From the NCBI GenBank assembly GCA_037349105.1, contig JAYJMM010000087.1:1173501-1237500 (forward strand): a stretch of DNA of 64,000 nucleotides, written 5' to 3'. A model generated the notes under the pieces. The model saw only the letters and a program-made list of their open reading frames with translations. It did no database searches and was not told where the DNA came from. A program made the translations under genes and the position numbers. Below, piece after piece: positions 1-8,048 of the stretch (its first letter is position 1; every line of letters begins with the position of its first letter). Source of the stretch: Limnomonas spitsbergensis. Lineage: Eukaryota; Chlorophyta; Chlorophyceae; Chlamydomonadales.

Positions 1-69
1 CTCCTCACATGTGGTTTGACCCAATAATAAATCCACCAGGAGACCCTTGCCCCAAACACTTGGATGAAC

Positions 70-298
70 AACTGGCCCCACACACCTTGCTCCACACACA
101 TGTCACCACCCACCTGTCACCACCCACCTGGCCCCACCCACCTGTCACTACCCAACTGTCACCACCCACCTTTCACCATCCACCTGTCACCACCCACCTA
201 TCATCACCCACTTAGCCCCACACATCTGGCTCCACACACCTGACACCACGTCACCACACACCTGACACCATACACCTAGATCCACACACCTGGCTCCG
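70..298 (-). repeat. Decayed 14-bp minisatellite tract, opposite orientation to the main array
   Basis: The top strand shows a loose 14-bp rhythm of cacccacctgtcac and ccacacacctgaca units. These are the reverse complement of the GGTGTGTGGTGCCA units that fill 17694-64000. The acacatgtcacc form near 96-110 is the reverse complement of the acatg variant, so the same variant family is present. The units are heavily substituted, and the last ones (about 236-298) are the best preserved. The tract touches the left edge and may continue outside the window. Confidence 0.75.
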
Positions 299-299
299 A

Positions 300-807
300 G
301 TCTGGGGACGACACGTGTACTGACTCCAACCCTGCCCCGCAGCGTCTCCCTCCTGGTGCGGGTGTAATTACCAGGGAACTGGGTCTGATGGCTGGTTAAG
401 CCCTGTTGTCGTCCCCCCTGGCTTTCTGGCTGTGCACCGCCCTTGGGACCCGTGCCCCTCCTACCTGCATCAGAGTATCGAGCTCCGCCGTTGCCTGCGC
501 AATATCGGATCTATACGCCCCCCCCCTTGAAGCAGCCCGATGGGAAGCCCAACACTCCCGGACGGTCTGGGGAGCCCGGTTGCCTATCCATGCCGGCATC
601 TTCTGGCCCTGACCTGTCCAACCGCAGCACCTTCTCAAAGCCAACTGCGCTCTCCACCCCTGCTGGGCTCCATGGGCGCCCTAGCTCACCGCTGGCCTCT
701 TTCTTCTCATCACAAAAACGGTGTGTTGCCGCGAACCTTTCCGAAAGGTCAATAACGTTACACCTCTGCGCCCGCTCAAAGCGCAGCCGCGTGGGCGCCC
801 TTTCCAA
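300..807 (-). other. Possible C-terminal continuation of the disordered minus-strand protein, frame-broken
   Basis: Just past the TGA that ends the acidic-repeat frame (776-778), a different minus-strand frame opens at 807 and runs to a TAG at 511-513. It has a protein-like composition, including the stretch RCNVIDLSERFAATHRFCDE. Reading through the TAG leaves that frame open into the degraded satellite. Alternatively, a 1-nt slip in the nine-C run at about 518-526 enters another frame containing SDIAQATAELDTLMQ. I cannot decide between these. No ATG start, domain or family is recognised. It may be the degraded 3' part of the gene at 776-4131. Confidence 0.25.
746..799 (-). repeat. Inverted partner of the 4524-4580 module
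   Basis: On the minus strand a GGCGCC-CGCGGC block is followed after about 30 nt by CAGAGGTGTAACGTTATTG. The plus strand at 4524-4580 carries the same two blocks in the same order, 37 nt apart (CCAGAGGTGTAACGTAATTG). The second block matches at about 18 of 20 positions. A third copy of the GGCGCC block alone lies at 5040-5058. These could be termini or internal modules of a mobile element. Confidence 0.4.
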
Positions 808-2674
808 ATGGGAAGTGACGTGGCGGGGTATCGGGGGCCCGAATCTGCCCTGCCACTGACTCCGCCGGTCCGGCTACCACCGTTGGCTTAATCACTTTCC
901 CTGCCTGGCCGGTCACTGGCTCCCGATTCGCCGCCAACTGAGCCGGCCTGCCCGCTGGCTCATCTAGCCTGGTCACCTGCTGTTCTGCAGGCTTGGCCGT
1001 TGCCTGCCCTGCAGGCTTGGCCCCTGACTGCTCCACAGAGCTCTGCCCATGCCCCTGCTGCTCACCACTTCCTCCGGGTGTCCCCTCCTTGGAGGTGTGC
1101 TCGGAGCCTTCCTGCTCCTCATTCTCTGAGTCTTCATGCTCCTCATTCTCTGAGTCTTCCTGCTCCTCATTCTCTGAGTCTTCCTGCTCCTCATTCTCTG
1201 AGTCTTCATGCTCCTCATTCTCTGAGTCTTCCTGCTCCTCATTCTCTGAGTCTTCATGCTCCTCATTCTCTGAGTCTTCATGCTCCTCATTCTCTGAGTC
1301 TTCATGCTCTTCATTCTCTGAGTCTTCCTGCTCCTCATTCTCTGAGTCTTCATGCTCCTCATTCTCTGAGTCTTCCTGCTCCTCATTCTCTGAGTCTTCA
1401 TGCTCCTCATTCTCTGAGTCTTCATGCTCCTCATTCTCTGAGTCTTCCTGCTCCTCATTCTCTGAGTCTTCATGCTCCTCATTCTCTGAGTCTTCCTGCT
1501 CCTCATTCTCTGAGTCTTCCTGCTCCTCATTCTCTGAGTCTTCATGCTCCTCATTCTCTGAGTCTTCATGCTCCTCATTCTCTGAGTCTTCCTGCTCCTC
1601 ATTCTCTGAGTCTTCCTGCTCCTCATTCTCTGAGTCATCATGCTCCTCATTCTCTGAGTCTTCATGCTCCTCATTCTCTGAGTCTTCATGCTCCTCATTC
1701 TCTGAGTCTTCATGCTCCTCATTCTCTGAGTCTTCATGCTCCTCATTCTCTGAGTCTTCATGCGCCTCATTCTCTGAGTCTTCATGCTCCTCATTCTCTG
1801 AGTCTTCATGCTCCTCATTCTCTGAGTCTTCCTGCTCCTCATTCTCTGAGTCTTCCTGCTCCTCATTCTCTGAGTCTTCCTGCTCCTCATTCTCTGAGTC
1901 TTCATGCTCCTCATTCTCTGAGTCTTCATGCTCCTCATTCTCTGAGTCTTCATGCTCCTCATTCTCTGAGTCTTCCTGCTCCTCATTCTCTGAGTCTTCC
2001 TGCTCCTCATTCTCTGAGTCTTCATGCTCCTCATTCTCTGAGTCTTCATGCTCCTCATTCTCTGAGTCTTCCTGCTCCTCATTCTCTGAGTCTTCCTGCT
2101 CCTCATTCTCTGAGTCTTCCTGCTCCTCATTCTCTGAGTCTTCATGCTCCTCATTCTCTGAGTCTTCATGCTCCTCATTCTCTGAGTCTTCATGCTCCTC
2201 ATTCTCTGAGTCTTCATGCTCCTCATTCTCTGAGTCTTCATGCGCCTCATTCTCTGAGTCTTCATGCTCCTCATTCTCTGAGTCTTCATGCTCCTCATTC
2301 TCTGAGTCATCATGCTCCTCATTCTCTGAGTCTTCCTGCTCCTCATTCTCTGAGTCTTCATGCTCCTCATTCTCTGAGTCTTCCTGCTCCTCATTCTCTG
2401 AGTCTTCCTGCTCCTCATTCTCTGAGTCTTCATGTCCCTCATTCTCTGTGTCTTCATGCTCCTCATTCTCTGAGTCTTCATGCTCCTCATTCTCTGAGTC
2501 TTCATGCTCCTCATTCTCTGAGTCTTCATGCTCCTCATTTTCTGCGTCTTCATGCTCCTCATTCTCTGAGTCTTCATGCTCCTCATTCTCTGAGTCTTCC
2601 TGCTCCTCATTCTCTGAGTCTTCCTGCTCCTCATTCTCTGAGTCTTCATGCTCCTCATTCTCTGAGTCTTCCTG
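776..2674 (-). CDS. Acidic octapeptide-repeat protein (no start codon visible)
   Basis: This is an uninterrupted frame of 632 sense codons ending in TGA (776-778). Residues 1-520 are 65 tandem copies of [H/Q]EDSENEE. Residues 521-632 are a Gly/Gln/Ala/Pro-rich tail containing GQSSVEQSGAKPAGQATAKP. I chose this frame because the tail continues it with sensible composition and because most unit-to-unit changes only exchange H (CAT) and Q (CAG). Frames that read the repeat as MKTQRMRS or SSFSESSC are shadows. Every unit contains S-E-N-E, a casein kinase 2-type site, so a heavily phosphorylated polyanion is possible. The codon just upstream (2675-2677) is TAG, with open sequence beyond it, so the start is unknown. 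It may be one exon or a pseudogene piece. Confidence 0.45.
   Translation of the reverse strand, partial: QEDSENEEHEDSENEEQEDSENEEQEDSENEEHEDSENEEHEDAENEEHEDSENEEHEDSENEEHEDSENEEHEDTENEGHEDSENEEQEDSENEEQEDSENEEHEDSENEEQEDSENEEHDDSENEEHEDSENEEHEDSENEAHEDSENEEHEDSENEEHEDSENEEHEDSENEEHEDSENEEQEDSENEEQEDSENEEQEDSENEEHEDSENEEHEDSENEEQEDSENEEQEDSENEEHEDSENEEHEDSENEEHEDSENEEQEDSENEEQEDSENEEQEDSENEEHEDSENEEHEDSENEAHEDSENEEHEDSENEEHEDSENEEHEDSENEEHEDSENEEHDDSENEEQEDSENEEQEDSENEEHEDSENEEHEDSENEEQEDSENEEQEDSENEEHEDSENEEQEDSENEEHEDSENEEHEDSENEEQEDSENEEHEDSENEEQEDSENEEHEDSENEEHEDSENEEHEDSENEEQEDSENEEHEDSENEEQEDSENEEQEDSENEEHEDSENEEQEGSEHTSKEGTPGGSGEQQGHGQSSVEQSGAKPAGQATAKPAEQQVTRLDEPAGRPAQLAANREPVTGQAGKVIKPTVVAGPAESVAGQIRAPDTPPRHFPFGKGAHAAAL
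1115..2674 (-). repeat. 24-bp coding minisatellite, 65 copies
   Basis: The plus-strand unit is CTCCTCATTCTCTGAGTCTTC followed by ATG or CTG. The tract of 1,560 bp is exactly 65 units with no length variation. The main polymorphism is A/C at one site, giving His or Gln. Rare forms are gagtcatcatg (HDDSENEE, near 1635 and 2308), tgcgcctc (1761 and 2241, exactly 480 bp or 20 units apart), and substitutions near 2434-2450 and 2540. The 480-bp spacing indicates internal duplication by unequal exchange. Confidence 0.97.
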
Positions 2675-2884
2675 CTACCCACTACCCGGCTCGTCTGAAT
2701 CACTCAGGAGCGGCGCCTTGCGGGACTTCCCCATCCCACGCATGGGACGTATGTACTCGCTAATCCCAGTGGGCTTGGTTCGGGTTTTTGTTGTTGGGGG
2801 TTTCTTGGCGGGGTTTCCTCTTGGTCCTCCTCCTCCATTTCTTCCTACTGTCCCCCGCCTCCACCTGCTTGCTTTCTCTGTGAC
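2675..2884 (-). other. Linker with two overlapping open frames and UAR codons
   Basis: The frame of the acidic repeat extends upstream through the TAG at 2675 as basic then acidic sequence (KPTGISEYIRPMRGMGKSRK, then APLLSDSDEPGSG). The neighbouring frame reads an acidic stretch (EEMEEEDQEETPP) bounded by TAG at 2845 and TAA at 2890. A single-base shift near the CAACAACAAAAACCC tract would join them. This may be a pseudogene piece or exon sequence with small introns. No family is recognised. Confidence 0.3.
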
Positions 2885-3935
2885 TCAGCTTAACCTTGCC
2901 GGGTACGATTGCCTCCTGGCCCGGGCTGGGCAGCTGCTCCCACTGCGGGACCTGGGTGGGCAGGAATGGCCACCCTCCCTAGCACCCCCGGCTCTGCCAA
3001 CGGGGGGTCGCCGTGTGTGGGGGCTTAGTTTGCGCGGATCTCCGATGGCTGCAGTTGTCCATTCGGGGCTTGCCCCGCCAGGCCTGGCGGGTGCACTGCC
3101 TGCGCCCCTGCCCCGGCTGCCTCTTGCCAGCCGATCTTGATGCCGCTGACGCAGCTCTCGCAGCCTTTCCTGGCCGCGGGAGGCTGCCTCCTCTGCTGCT
3201 GCCAGCTGCGCCGCCAGGCTGCCCCCCGAATCCGACGCTGTCGCTGCCTGACCTGCTTGGATTGACGCCGGGCTTTGCCCTGTCTTGGGCTCCTGATCCG
3301 GACCTGCTTCCTTCTCTGGGCTGCCAGTTCCAAATATTTCTGACCAGCTGGGCCTGACGGTTTCCTGGTCCGAGCTGGCCCGCTGCTCGGCCTCCTCCCC
3401 CTCTGCGGGGCTCGGGCTGGCCAGCACTTCCTCTATCCCTGGCACCCCCCGCTTCGCTGGCGAGGGGTCACAATGCGCGGGTGTGCTGATGCGTGCAGCC
3501 GTCGGTTGTTGTTGCTGCTCCGGAACCGGCTCATCCTGGCCAGTTGGGGTCCCTGGCAGCGCCTGGCTTTCCTAACGGGCCAGGCTGAGCCGCTCCTATG
3601 CCTTTTTTATCTGCTATACAAGCTGGTCCTTCTGGTCCTGAAGCAGCTGTTGGACCTTCTTGTGGCTGCATCGGACTGCCTCATTGGCAACCACTAACCT
3701 GTGTTTCAGGCTGCTGCATGATGCTGACACTGTCATCCATGAATCTGCCGAGGCCGACGCCGCTCTTGGTCCTGCCGCGATATCGGCCTGGCTGGGGCCG
3801 TCTTGGCCTGACTTCTCCTGGACCGGAGGATCCTCTATCTTGGCCTGGACCGCTGCCTCCTTTACAACCACCCTGATCTGGCCAGGGCCCTCCTGGGCTG
3901 CCGGTGCACTGACCACCGAGCCTGTGGCCCTACCA
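2885..3935 (-). pseudogene. Disordered and coiled-coil protein, gag-like in style, interrupted
   Basis: From 3571 down to TGA at 2885 one frame is open for 228 codons. It is Gln/Ala/Glu/Pro-rich (PEQQQQPTAARI near its start) and has a short helical segment, RERLRELRQRHQDRL in style. Upstream in the same frame, 3690-3572 reads as a heptad-patterned helix (KKVQQLLQDQKDQLV and onward). It is interrupted by three TAG codons at 3614, 3596 and 3572, all at non-core heptad positions. Upstream of 3698 a neighbouring frame is the more convincing one (GRFMDDSVSIMQQPETQ), so a one-base shift near 3690 is needed. Alternatively a GT-AG intron of 127 nt (3698 to 3572, CAG|GTTAGT to TTAG|GAA) removes all three TAGs. 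From about 3130 to 2848 a third frame is also plausible, with TAA at 3025 and 2890. No catalytic domain is seen. Confidence 0.4.
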
Positions 3936-4131
3936 ATGGCGTTCCTTGATCCTGGCTGATCACCGCGCTGGCCACCCTAGGCTGCTCTGCGTCTGGCCCC
4001 GAGCCCACGGTATCGCCGGACCCTGCCAGTGCTGTCGGCTGCTTACCCGCAGCCTCCGACCCAGTTGGCCTATTTGGCCCAGCGTTCCAAGCTGGGCACT
4101 CTTGCTGTGCCTGTGCGGATGGCCCGCCCAC
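3936..4131 (-). other. Possible N-terminal disordered segment of the same minus-strand protein
   Basis: An open minus-strand frame of Ala/Gly/Pro/Gln/Ser-rich sequence (AAGKQPTALAGSGDTVGSGP) lies directly upstream of 2885-3935 and matches it in composition, but in another frame. It has no ATG and no domain. It is annotated only because its composition agrees with its neighbour; it may equally be non-coding GC-rich sequence. Confidence 0.2.
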
Positions 4132-4190
4132 GGCTCAGCTCCTTGCCACGCCTGCTGGCCAAAAGGGCTCGCCTAATGCATGTTCCCCAG

Positions 4191-4371
4191 CACGATGCAT
4201 GCCTCTATCATAGCCTCATACGCATCGTCGTGCGTGCAGGATCAACTTAGAGAGCGCGGATGGGCACGTCCTCCGAACGTTGATAGATACTTTTTAGAGT
4301 TGTACCGGGGCAGGCTTGGGTGGGATGCCCTGACCTTTGTGGACGACGTGGCAGATAGCGTTGAAGCGTAG
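4191..4371 (+). pseudogene. OTU-type cysteine protease-like fragment, frameshifted
   Basis: At 4191-4217 the plus strand encodes HDACLYHSL, which resembles the D-G-x-C-L-F/Y-x-S/A-L block around the catalytic Cys of OTU-family deubiquitinases. One base out of register, 4219-4368 encodes QLRERGWARPPN, then YFLELYRGRLGWDALTF, then VDDVADSVEA. This resembles the family's W-G/D-x-x-x-L-x-A-x-A-x strand-helix that follows the Cys by 40-60 residues; here the spacing is about 40 codons. The distal His motif is not seen. A one-base shift near 4217 and a TAG at 4369-4371 indicate a decayed copy. OTU domains occur in host genes and in several transposon families, which would fit the neighbouring degenerate element. 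The match is from memory of the family pattern. Confidence 0.3.
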
Positions 4372-4930
4372 ACATTTTCAGAGGTTGGAACTTCCTTTGT
4401 ATTTTTTCCAGCTTATTGTAGGATACGGTAGTGTCCCTTCACTTTATTACCCACTTTTCCCTTCTTTCTTTGTCCTGCCCCCTTCTTTGTTTCTTAACAT
4501 CTTTCCTCCCAACTCTTTAGTTAGGCGCCCTCGCGGCCGAGCCATTTTTATGCAGGGCCCAGAGGTGTAACGTAATTGCCACGCATCGTCGGTGTGGGCG
4601 CAGCTGAACCCGCATAAGTAGCAAAGCGTCGTCGGCAGCTGAACCTGCTGGACACGGTGGGTGGCCTTGGTCTGCTACTGCCCAGCTCAGGGCTGCGGCT
4701 GCGCGCTCTGCCCTGGCCTGGCGATGACCCTGCTCCTTGGCATCATACCATGCACACGCGACGACACCTGCTTCTTGGTGACTGGTGCTATCACCTCTTG
4801 CAACAGCTGCCGCTGCTGCATGCGACCTTGACATGGGCAGTGCCCGCCTGAGGGGCAGAGCAAGCTTGCTCTCATGCCACTCCCTGTCAGCCGTGCCTGG
4901 CTTGGGGTGCAGGGTCAGCCTGCATGACAA
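4372..4930. other. Unassigned segment with pyrimidine-rich tract
   Basis: The plus strand at 4440-4520 is strongly C/T-rich and ends in ctctttag, like a 3' splice site or a promoter-proximal tract. A minus-strand open frame covers 4517-4930 (including CAWYDAKEQGHRQARAERAA), but it lacks a convincing start and is not recognised. A similar pyrimidine tract precedes the second GGCGCC block at 4960-5030. Confidence 0.25.
4524..4580 (+). repeat. GGCGCC module, plus-orientation copy
   Basis: GGCGCCCTCGCGGCCGAGC (4524-4542) recurs as GGCGCCAACGCGGCCGAGC at 5040-5058 (17 of 19 identical). It is also found, more diverged, on the minus strand at 781-799. The copies at 4524 and 781-799 are each followed by the GAGGTGTAACGT block. 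Both plus-strand copies follow pyrimidine-rich tracts, suggesting a duplicated boundary sequence. Confidence 0.45.
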
Positions 4931-5058
4931 TGGTCATTGGCTTAGGTTTTAAGTGGGTCTGCCTTTCCTTGTTGTTTAGGGGGCTTTTCCGTCCGTTCCC
5001 TTCTTCCCCTCTCCTCCGTTTATGCATAATAGACATGTGGGCGCCAACGCGGCCGAGC

Positions 5059-5740
5059 GTTTGATTGAGTGCCGGTACCTAGGCAGACAAGGCCAAGGTA
5101 TGGAAGTCATTTACTGGCAGCCAGTGACGTACGAAATGCGTGGCAAGAATTGTCCACAAGCTGCCTTGCATGCCAAAATGATTACGGTATGGTAATTTAA
5201 TACAAGGGGTTATACAGCCGGTAAACCAAGAAATACGTTTCGGGATCAGCGTGTATTAAATACACAAAAACGGCAAGCAACTGCATGCATATCAATGTAT
5301 TCACAGAATCACAGCAGAAACTGGCAGTCCGAAAGAGGCTCATTAGCCATCATGCTCCCCATCCACTACCCACTATATTGACAGCCACAAACACATATGA
5401 TGGGTGAGATCAAAAAACTAAAAGTCCATCGAAGTTAACAAGTTGGTATGCATCAATAGCAGTGTTGCATGTCTCCCTACCCACAGAAAACATTGGTCAT
5501 CTATCTCAACTTGCATTATTGAAGCAAGGTCCCATCAACATGGGCAACACTCAAGTCACCACTAGTCCGCACTGCTAGGAACAAGCCCTACTTGCATTCA
5601 AGATCCTCCACTGATGTTCGAACTCAACCACCTCACCCTATTGGGACTTGATGCCTAACACCAAGAAAAACAGAAGGCAGGGATGAGGATCTCCCGCTTC
5701 CCTTGAAGACATGTCATGTGCGTACCTGCATATATGTACA
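5059..5740. other. Intergenic sequence without a supported gene
   Basis: This is AT-richer, non-coding sequence with stops in all frames. A perfect palindrome with 7-bp arms, GTGTATTAAATACAC, lies at 5251-5265. No RNA gene or mobile-element open frame is visible. Confidence 0.5.
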
Positions 5741-5857
5741 TCTTGTTCCATATACTATTATACACATGCAGCCAACAACATACATTCATCATCAGTGGTT
5801 GGGACAGTGACGCCGTCAGGGTCTTGGGTTGCAACATCAAAAAGAAAGACACTCACA

Positions 5858-6962
5858 TTACCCTTGAGAGCACTTGGGTACATAGCAAGGTAAAGTCACA
5901 CACAACTGGATAATCTGCAATCCAATGCATGCGGCCAAGGGGGTCAAGTCCTTCACTCCAGGACATCTCTTTAAGCTGAGAGTATGCAGACTAGGGCACA
6001 CTACTAAAGGGGCCAAGTCCTTGACTCCAACACAATGGCTGAAGCTGAGAGTCTGCAGTCCAGGGCACGCAGCCACAGGGGTCAGGTCCTTGACTCCATC
6101 GCAATAGCTGAAGCTGAGAGTTTGCAGTCTACCGCACGTTCCACCACAACTGTAGAAGCTGAGAGTTTGCAGTCCAACACACGCAGCTAGAGGGGTCAGA
6201 TCCTTGACTCCATGACAATGGCTGAAGCTGAGAGTGTGCAGGCTAGCGCACACAGCCAGAGGGGTCAGATCCTGGATTTGACCACAAACGTTGAGGCTGA
6301 GAGTCTGCATTCTAGCGCACGCCGACAGAGGGGTCACGTCCTTGAATCCATAACAATGGCTGAATCTGAGAATTTCAAGACCAACGCATGCAGCCAGAGG
6401 GGTCAGGTCCTTGACTCTATCACAAGCGTTCAAACTGAGCGAGAGTCTGCAGTCCAGCGCACGCAGCCATAGGGGTCAGATCCTTGACTCCATCACAACT
6501 GCCGAAGCTGAGAGTCTGCAATCTAGCGCACGCAGTCAGAGGGGTGAGGTCATTGATTCCATGACACCTGCTGAGGCTGAGAGTCTGCAGTCCAGCGCAC
6601 GTAGCCAGATGGCTCAGGTCCTTGATTCTAATTACACACCGGCTTAAGCTGATGAGACTTCGCAATCGTGTGCAAGAGGCCAGAAACGTTAGGTCCTCAA
6701 CCTTTTCACCAATGAGAGATGTAGTTGTAGTGTTGACCATATTGCACAAGGTGTGATTGGTGGACCGTGTTGAGGCCTTCCCATGCCGTGGAACCTTGGA
6801 GAGGATGATGGCCCACACTTCCGGCGGGAGGTCCAGGACGCCTAGGGCGGTAGAGGCGGTGAAATGCAACAAATTAGTTTTGAGTTTATTAAGTCCCTCG
6901 CCCGCATGTGTACCGGTATGTCCTTGATCCCGAGCCATTGAGAAACGTATACGCACACCCAA
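5858..6962 (-). pseudogene. F-box/LRR protein pseudogene
   Basis: This is the paralogue of the intact gene at 10106-11590. The first part (6962 to 6420) encodes the same N-terminus, an F-box (LDLPPEVWAIILSKVP) and the first LRRs. An extra 4 bp at about 6439-6442 (aaactgagCGAGagtctgcag against aaactgagagtctgcag in sister repeats) shifts the frame. The rest (6433 to 5858, ending in TAA) continues as LRRs in the new frame. A 24-bp in-frame deletion near 6140 shortens one repeat. The far-upstream codon aligned with the paralogue's first ATG is TTG, while the ATG at 6938 is shared, so 6938 is the likely ancestral start. Either this is a pseudogene, or the first about 180 codons give a truncated F-box protein. 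Confidence 0.75.
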
Positions 6963-7689
6963 TCACGTATATGCACACCCACTCCTCCTCGGACTCTACC
7001 TGGACGCCAAAACAAATCTTATCCATGGCCATATATAGGGCCTTCTTGGATCTCAAAATTCGACAATCCACTCTTTTGCTTGAACCACAATTCTGTAAAA
7101 ACGCTCGGCTAACACCGACTAGTAGCCTTGTAAGCACGGGGTCTGGCATCGGCTAGCGACAATGCCAAGTTTCATATTACTCAGAGTTTCCTGCCCTGGC
7201 CATTCCTTCTAGCATTGAAAACAGGTGCGTGCCCAGTTCTCTGCTAAGCACTACCAGTCATTTCTGGTAGGTGGGCTGATATGTGCCCCCATGCTTCATT
7301 GGCAATTTGTACTGTTGACGGGTGTGCGGCATGATGATATATAACGAGTTGAGTTAAAACACAAAAATCCTTCCATGCAAGCGACCATTCCCTATCCCAA
7401 TCTACAGAACCAATCCTCCATGGCAGAAGGTGAGGGGGGGCTAACCATCCCCTTGCTTCACTTACTGAAATAGAACAGTGCAAGAGACCAGTCTAAGCAT
7501 AGTAATGTCACACTTCATAATGCAGACAATATTCATTACAAGACTACAAGACAACAGCCAGCATGCATGGAGGAGCCATCTCCCCACAGTTATCCAGTAC
7601 GGAAATACGGTGCGGTGAAACAGATTTGGGCCCAACAGTTATCAGAGGAAATCCTGCCTCTCCCCCCTATCAACCAGAGCTTGACAGGC
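6963..7689. other. Copy-specific spacer upstream of the F-box/LRR pseudogene
   Basis: No supported gene. The short open frames have no protein-like composition. This stretch is absent from the right-hand copy of the duplication, where only about 210 different bases separate the gene from the shared upstream block. Confidence 0.45.
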
Positions 7690-8048
7690 ATCTGCTCAAA
7701 CATGGTTAATTACCCACCTGTCTCAACTGCTGCGTCGGAATCTCCCACTCTGGGACCTGCAGCCTCAGACGGTGCTTGATTCGGGCCTGGAACACGTGCC
7801 AGAAAATACAAATGAGTCGGTAGGCATGGACCTCGAGAGGGATTAACTCCCATGACTGGAATCATGAATGCATCATATGTCCTGTCAGGTGGGTCCCCAT
7901 GCATCATGATAGCCACTTAAGTAAGTCTAATACTAAATAACGAAAGTAAATGATATCTTCCTTGGTGCTAGAGAGCATGGCAAGCCCCCCTGCTTGAGAG
8001 TGGAGGAAGGGTAGGAAGAAATGTGCAGCACCGACCTGGCATACCTAG
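7690..8048 (-). promoter_or_regulatory. Conserved block upstream of both F-box/LRR copies
   Basis: This sequence (gcatctgctcaaacatgg through cctggcatacctag) is clearly homologous to 11805-12240. Many small indels break any shared reading frame, so conservation does not look like protein coding. It lies 5' of the minus-strand genes, about 750 bp (left copy) and 240 bp (right copy) from the shared ATG. A promoter, a 5' UTR exon or simply the rest of the duplicated segment are all possible. Confidence 0.3.

Larger units (their letters stand above)
5741..8048 (-). repeat. Segmental duplication, left copy (F-box/LRR pseudogene plus flanks)
   Basis: This segment is collinear with 9958-12240. Matching landmarks include attcatcatcagtgg (about 5783 and 10007), cacttgggtacatagca (about 5870 and 10074), the LRR gene, and the ends cctggcatacctag (8035-8048 and 12227-12240). 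The offset is 4.19-4.24 kb at each. Homology stops abruptly after cctag on the right. The 6963-7689 stretch has no match in the other copy, which has only about 210 bp there, so one copy gained or lost sequence. Confidence 0.85.

Noticed and set aside
973..2703. Minus-strand MKTQRMRS repeat frame and plus-strand SSFSESSC / PHSLSLHA frames
   Set aside because: A 24-bp unit leaves five of the six frames open. Only the [H/Q]EDSENEE frame continues into a sensible C-terminal tail, so the others are shadows.
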